Of a stretch of DNA of 9,687 nt, positions 6,587 through 9,687 are shown in pieces. The notes under the pieces were generated by a model. The model worked only from the letters and a program-made list of their open reading frames with translations. It was not told the DNA's origin and did not search any database. Within the stretch, counting starts at the first letter, position 1. The number at the start of each line of letters is the position of its first letter. The translations under genes and the position numbers were made by a program. Source of the stretch: an uncultured Collinsella sp. (GTDB lineage: Bacteria > Actinomycetota > Coriobacteriia > Coriobacteriales > Coriobacteriaceae); assembly GCA_900754435.1 (NCBI GenBank), contig CAAECT010000075.1:1-9687 (forward strand), given 5' to 3'.

Positions 6587-7522
6587 ATGCAGGAAACTGA
6601 TTCTCAGTCTCAGGAGCAGGCTACCGCCACCAAGGCCGCATCTGCTCCCGCCAAGTCCCGCACGCTGTGGGGTGACGCTTTTAAGCGTCTTCGCAAGAAC
6701 AAGCTCGCCGTTATCGGTGTCTGCTGGATCATCATCGTCGTTTTGGTTGCCCTGACCGCAGATCTGTGGGCTAAGCCCTGGCTCGGTTCGCCGACGGCTT
6801 CCGACTCGACCACCATGGCCGAGACGTCGCTGTTGGCTCCGTGTGCAGAGCACCCGTTTGGCACAGACGCCCTTGGTCGCGACATTCTCGTCCGCGTTAT
6901 CTACGGTGCACGCGTTTCGCTGTCCGTCGGCATTATGGCCACCGCGATCTCCACGGTGATCGGTCTGGTCATGGGTGCTCTGGCCGGTTTCTACGGCGGG
7001 ATCTGGGATACGATCATCATGCGCTGTGCGGACATCTTCCTGGCGTTCCCGTACGTGCTGTTCGTTGTCGCCATGATCGCCGTTATCGGCCGTGGTCTTC
7101 AGAACGTCTTTATCGCCATCGGTATTCTCGGCTGGCCTTCGATTGCGCGCGTCTTCCGCTCTGCAATCTTGACGGTCAAAGAAAACGACTATGTTGACGC
7201 TGCGCGCGCGATGGGTGCATCTGATGCTCGTATCGTAGTGCGTCACATCTTCCCGAACTCCGTCGCCTCCATCGTGGTCTACGCGACCATGAACATTGGT
7301 GGCGCCATTCTGACCGAGTCCGCTCTGTCCTTCCTCGGCATGGGCGTTATTCCGCCTACGCCTTCGTGGGGCTCCATGATTCAGGACGGTCAGCAGTATC
7401 TTCTGACTGCTCCCTGGATGATGATCATGCCCGGTCTGGCAATTCTCTCGACGGTGCTCGCCTTCACCCTGCTGGGTGACGGTCTGCGCGACGCCCTCGA
7501 CGTCAAGATGAAGGACGCATAA
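6587..7522 (+). CDS. oppC: oligopeptide ABC transporter permease OppC
   Basis: OppC is the second membrane subunit of the channel and partners OppB. The product is 311 residues. A polar, Ala/Gln/Ser-rich cytoplasmic N-terminus (1-26) leads to LWGDAFKRLRKNKLAVIG (27-44), the usual entry to helix 1 (about 41-60). HPFGTDALGRDILVRVIYGAR (89-109) is a signature of the OppC/DppC group. The EAA loop runs from YVDAARAMGAS to HIFPNS (202-225), and LSFLGMG (247-253) is typical of the region after it. AAGGGAGG at 6571-6578, 8 nt before the ATG, is a strong ribosome site overlapping the oppB stop. OppD begins 2 nt after the stop, so the two are likely coupled in translation. Confidence 0.96.
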   Translation: MQETDSQSQEQATATKAASAPAKSRTLWGDAFKRLRKNKLAVIGVCWIIIVVLVALTADLWAKPWLGSPTASDSTTMAETSLLAPCAEHPFGTDALGRDILVRVIYGARVSLSVGIMATAISTVIGLVMGALAGFYGGIWDTIIMRCADIFLAFPYVLFVVAMIAVIGRGLQNVFIAIGILGWPSIARVFRSAILTVKENDYVDAARAMGASDARIVVRHIFPNSVASIVVYATMNIGGAILTESALSFLGMGVIPPTPSWGSMIQDGQQYLLTAPWMMIMPGLAILSTVLAFTLLGDGLRDALDVKMKDA

Positions 7523-7524
7523 GG

Positions 7525-8616
7525 ATGAAGAAGAACAAGAACTATGTGGACCTGAAGGACCAGCCGGTTCCCGAGGGCCAGCATCTGCTCGAGGTCGATG
7601 ACCTTAAGATGTATTTCCACACCGAGGATGGCGTCGTTCGCGCTGTCGACGGTGTCTCCTACACGCTCGATCGCGGCGAGACCCTGGGCGTCGTCGGTGA
7701 GTCCGGCTCCGGTAAGTCCGTGACCGCCATGACCATCATGGGTCTTATCTCGATGCCTCCGGGAAAGATCGAGGGCGGCGACGTTCGCTATCGCGGTCGT
7801 TCTATCCTCGAGATGACCGAGGAGGAGATGCAGCACATTCGCGGTAACGACATCGCGATGATCTTCCAGGATCCTATGACCTCCTTGAACCCGGTCTATA
7901 AGATCGGCAAGCAGGTGGGCGAGGGTCTTCGTCTGCACCGTGGCTACTCCAAGCAGGAGGCGCTCAAGCGCGCTACCGAGCTTTTGGACCTCGTGGGTAT
8001 CCCCGAGCCCGAGAAGCGCGTCAATGAGTATCCGCACCAGTTCTCCGGCGGTATGCGTCAGCGTGTCATGATCGCTATGGCTCTTGCCTGCGATCCCGAT
8101 ATTCTGATTGCCGACGAGCCCACGACTGCCCTGGACGTTACCATTCAGGCTCAGATTATCGAGCTCATGCAGGAGATGCAGGAGAAGAACGGCAACGCCA
8201 TCATCATGATCACCCATGACCTGGGTGTCGTCGCTGATATGGCCGACAAGATCATGGTTATGTATGCTGGCCGTCCCGTCGAGTTCGGTACTGCTGAGGA
8301 AATTTTCTACGAGAGCCGTCACCCCTATACCTGGGGCCTTATCCGCTCCATCCCGGAGCAGGCCATCGAGGAGAAGAAGCCGCTGACGCCGATTCACGGC
8401 AACCCGCCTTCGCTCATGAACCTGCCCGAGGGCTGCGTGTTCTCGCCTCGTTGTCCCTATGCGACCGATAAGTGCCGCAAGCACCGCCCCGAGCGCGTTG
8501 TCACCGAGTCTGGTCACTACTCTGCATGCCACTACTCCGGTGACCCCGAGTTTCTCAAGAACGCTCCTGAGACGTCCCGTACGCGCAAGGATTCCAAGAA
8601 GGGAGGCGAGGCGTAA
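7525..8616 (+). CDS. oppD: oligopeptide ABC transporter ATPase OppD
   Basis: OppD is one of two cytoplasmic ATPases that power peptide import. The 363-residue product has a full nucleotide-binding domain: Walker A GESGSGKS (58-65), Q-loop Gln115 in IFQDPMTS, signature FSGGMRQR (173-180), Walker B ILIADEP with Asp197 and Glu198, D-loop ALD (202-204), and His231 in ITHDLGVV. The C-terminal oligopeptide domain has HPYTWGL (266-272) and four cysteines, 304, 310, 317 and 335 (CX5CX6CX17C), the pattern that binds a [4Fe-4S] cluster in studied OppD/DppD proteins. A Lys/Ser/Arg-rich tail ends the protein. The start is 2 nt after oppC; AAGGA at 7511-7515 inside oppC serves as ribosome site. Its stop overlaps the oppF start by 1 nt. 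Confidence 0.97.
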   Translation: MKKNKNYVDLKDQPVPEGQHLLEVDDLKMYFHTEDGVVRAVDGVSYTLDRGETLGVVGESGSGKSVTAMTIMGLISMPPGKIEGGDVRYRGRSILEMTEEEMQHIRGNDIAMIFQDPMTSLNPVYKIGKQVGEGLRLHRGYSKQEALKRATELLDLVGIPEPEKRVNEYPHQFSGGMRQRVMIAMALACDPDILIADEPTTALDVTIQAQIIELMQEMQEKNGNAIIMITHDLGVVADMADKIMVMYAGRPVEFGTAEEIFYESRHPYTWGLIRSIPEQAIEEKKPLTPIHGNPPSLMNLPEGCVFSPRCPYATDKCRKHRPERVVTESGHYSACHYSGDPEFLKNAPETSRTRKDSKKGGEA

Positions 8617-9644
8617 TGGCAGATACCAACGAGCGTACTCCGCTGCTGAAGGTCGAGCACCTTTCTAAGGAGTTTCCCGCTGAGTCCGGCATGTTCGCCA
8701 AGCGCTTCTCCAAGCGTGTCGTCTCTGCTGTGAATGACATTTCTTTTGAGATTTATCCTGGCGAGACCTTTGGTCTGGTTGGTGAGTCTGGTTGCGGTAA
8801 GTCCACCACGGGCCGTACCATCATGCGCCTGACCAAGCCGACCGCCGGTAAGGTGTTCTTCCAGGGTAAAGATGTTGCCGAGATGAGCAAGCATGAGATC
8901 AAGGACATGCGTCGCGAGATGCAGTTTATCTTCCAGGATCCTTATGCTTCGCTGAATCCCCGCATGACCATCGGCGAGATCGTCTCCGAGCCCATGACCA
9001 TTCACGGCGTGGCCACCAAGGAGGAGCGCATTGAGCGTGTCCGCGAGCTTCTCGACGTTGTCGGACTGAACCCCGAGCACATCAACCGCTATCCTCATGA
9101 GTTCTCCGGCGGTCAGCGCCAGCGTGTCGGCATTGCCCGCGCGTTTGCGCTGAAGCCCAAGCTGATTATCTGCGACGAGCCGGTTTCCGCTCTGGATGTG
9201 TCCATTCAGGCCCAGGTTCTGAACCTGCTCAAGGAACTGCAAGACAAGTTCGGTACCGCGTATCTGTTTATCGCTCACGACCTGTCCGTCGTGCAGCACA
9301 TTTCCGATCGCGTTGCCGTTATGTATCTGGGTAAGATGGTTGAGGTTTCGGACTGGAAGACGCTCTACAGCGAGCCTCACCATCCGTACACGCAGTCGCT
9401 GCTGTCTGCCGTGCCGGTTCCCGATCCTGATATCCAGAAGACCCGCAAGCGCATCATCCTCGCTGGCGATCCGCCGTCGCCGCTGGATCCGCCGACCGGT
9501 TGCCGTTTCCACACTCGCTGCCCGATCGCTCAGGGTATCTGCTCTGAGAAGCTTCCCGAGTTTAAGGAAGTTGCACCTGGTCACTGCTGCGCGTGCCACT
9601 TCGCGGAGCCGTTCCCGATCAAGGAATCGCACATCGACTTGTAG
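8616..9644 (+). CDS. oppF: oligopeptide ABC transporter ATPase OppF
   Basis: OppF pairs with OppD to form the ATP-hydrolysing dimer below OppBC. The 342-residue product shows Walker A GESGCGKS (56-63), Q-loop Gln107 in IFQDPYASLNPRMT, signature FSGGQRQR (163-170), Walker B LIICDEP with Asp187 and Glu188, D-loop ALD (192-194), and His221 in IAHDLSVV. NPRMT and SGGQRQR separate it from OppD. The C-terminal part has HPYTQSLLSAVP (226-237 region onward to about 268) and cysteines 296, 302, 309 and 327 (CX5CX6CX17C), plus Cys324 and Cys325. The ATG overlaps the oppD stop (TAATG), with GGGAGG at 8601-8606. Only 43 nt follow the TAG in the window, and I see no terminator there, so the operon end or a further gene lies outside. 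Confidence 0.97.
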   Translation: MADTNERTPLLKVEHLSKEFPAESGMFAKRFSKRVVSAVNDISFEIYPGETFGLVGESGCGKSTTGRTIMRLTKPTAGKVFFQGKDVAEMSKHEIKDMRREMQFIFQDPYASLNPRMTIGEIVSEPMTIHGVATKEERIERVRELLDVVGLNPEHINRYPHEFSGGQRQRVGIARAFALKPKLIICDEPVSALDVSIQAQVLNLLKELQDKFGTAYLFIAHDLSVVQHISDRVAVMYLGKMVEVSDWKTLYSEPHHPYTQSLLSAVPVPDPDIQKTRKRIILAGDPPSPLDPPTGCRFHTRCPIAQGICSEKLPEFKEVAPGHCCACHFAEPFPIKESHIDL

Positions 9645-9687
9645 CCGGTTGTTATCGTCCGGGCCCGCCCTGAAGTTACTTTTCAGA

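Noticed and set aside
9654..9675. A GGGCCC-centred hairpin after oppF as a terminator
   Set aside because: The pairing GGGC-CC-GCCC leaves only a 2-nt loop, and the window ends too soon to judge a T-run.
1..9687. Mobile elements, tRNA or rRNA genes, CRISPR arrays, defence or phage modules
   Set aside because: No transposase, integrase, repeat array, clover-leaf or unusual base composition was seen; every gene belongs to a common housekeeping or transport family, so I do not claim an undescribed system.

Overview
The window reads as chromosomal DNA from a high-G+C anaerobic actinobacterium, most plausibly a member of the Coriobacteriia such as Collinsella. The reasons are the actinobacterial codon choice (Lys almost always AAG, Glu GAG, Phe TTC), the clear AAGGAGG-type ribosome sites, a cofactor-independent phosphoglycerate mutase placed behind pgk and tpiA, and a lipoprotein signal with a twin arginine. 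The genus is an inference from style; no marker gene in the window proves it. All nine genes lie on the + strand.

Region 1 (1-3051) is the end of a lower-glycolysis operon: the 3' part of pgk, then tpiA (8-nt overlap) and gpmI (5-nt gap), closed by a perfect 11-bp hairpin terminator. Together these genes turn 1,3-bisphosphoglycerate into 3-phosphoglycerate with ATP gain, interconvert the triose phosphates, and make 2-phosphoglycerate.

Region 2 (3052-3467) is a small separate unit: secG, a subunit of the SecYEG translocon, with a likely extended -10 promoter and a strong 13-bp terminator with a T-run.

Region 3 (3468-9687) is an oligopeptide ABC importer operon in the order substrate-binding lipoprotein, oppB, oppC, oppD, oppF. 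The binding protein captures peptides outside the membrane, OppB and OppC form the channel, and OppD and OppF are the two ATPases. Before oppA there is an A+T-richer leader with a promoter whose -35 box is the centre of a perfect 12-bp palindrome, and an imperfect hairpin just before the ribosome site. The 156-nt gap between oppA and oppB holds three stem-loops, so the binding protein may be made in larger amounts than the membrane complex. From oppB on, the genes are tightly packed (14-nt gap, 2-nt gap, 1-nt overlap) and probably translationally coupled.

I see no mobile element, RNA gene, CRISPR array, phage gene or defence system, and no sign of an undescribed system. The points that merit a second look are regulatory (the palindrome over the oppA promoter, the leader hairpin, the oppA-oppB stem-loops) and structural (a small duplicated acidic insert in OppB, matched four-cysteine motifs in OppD and OppF, and a possible Tat-exported binding lipoprotein).
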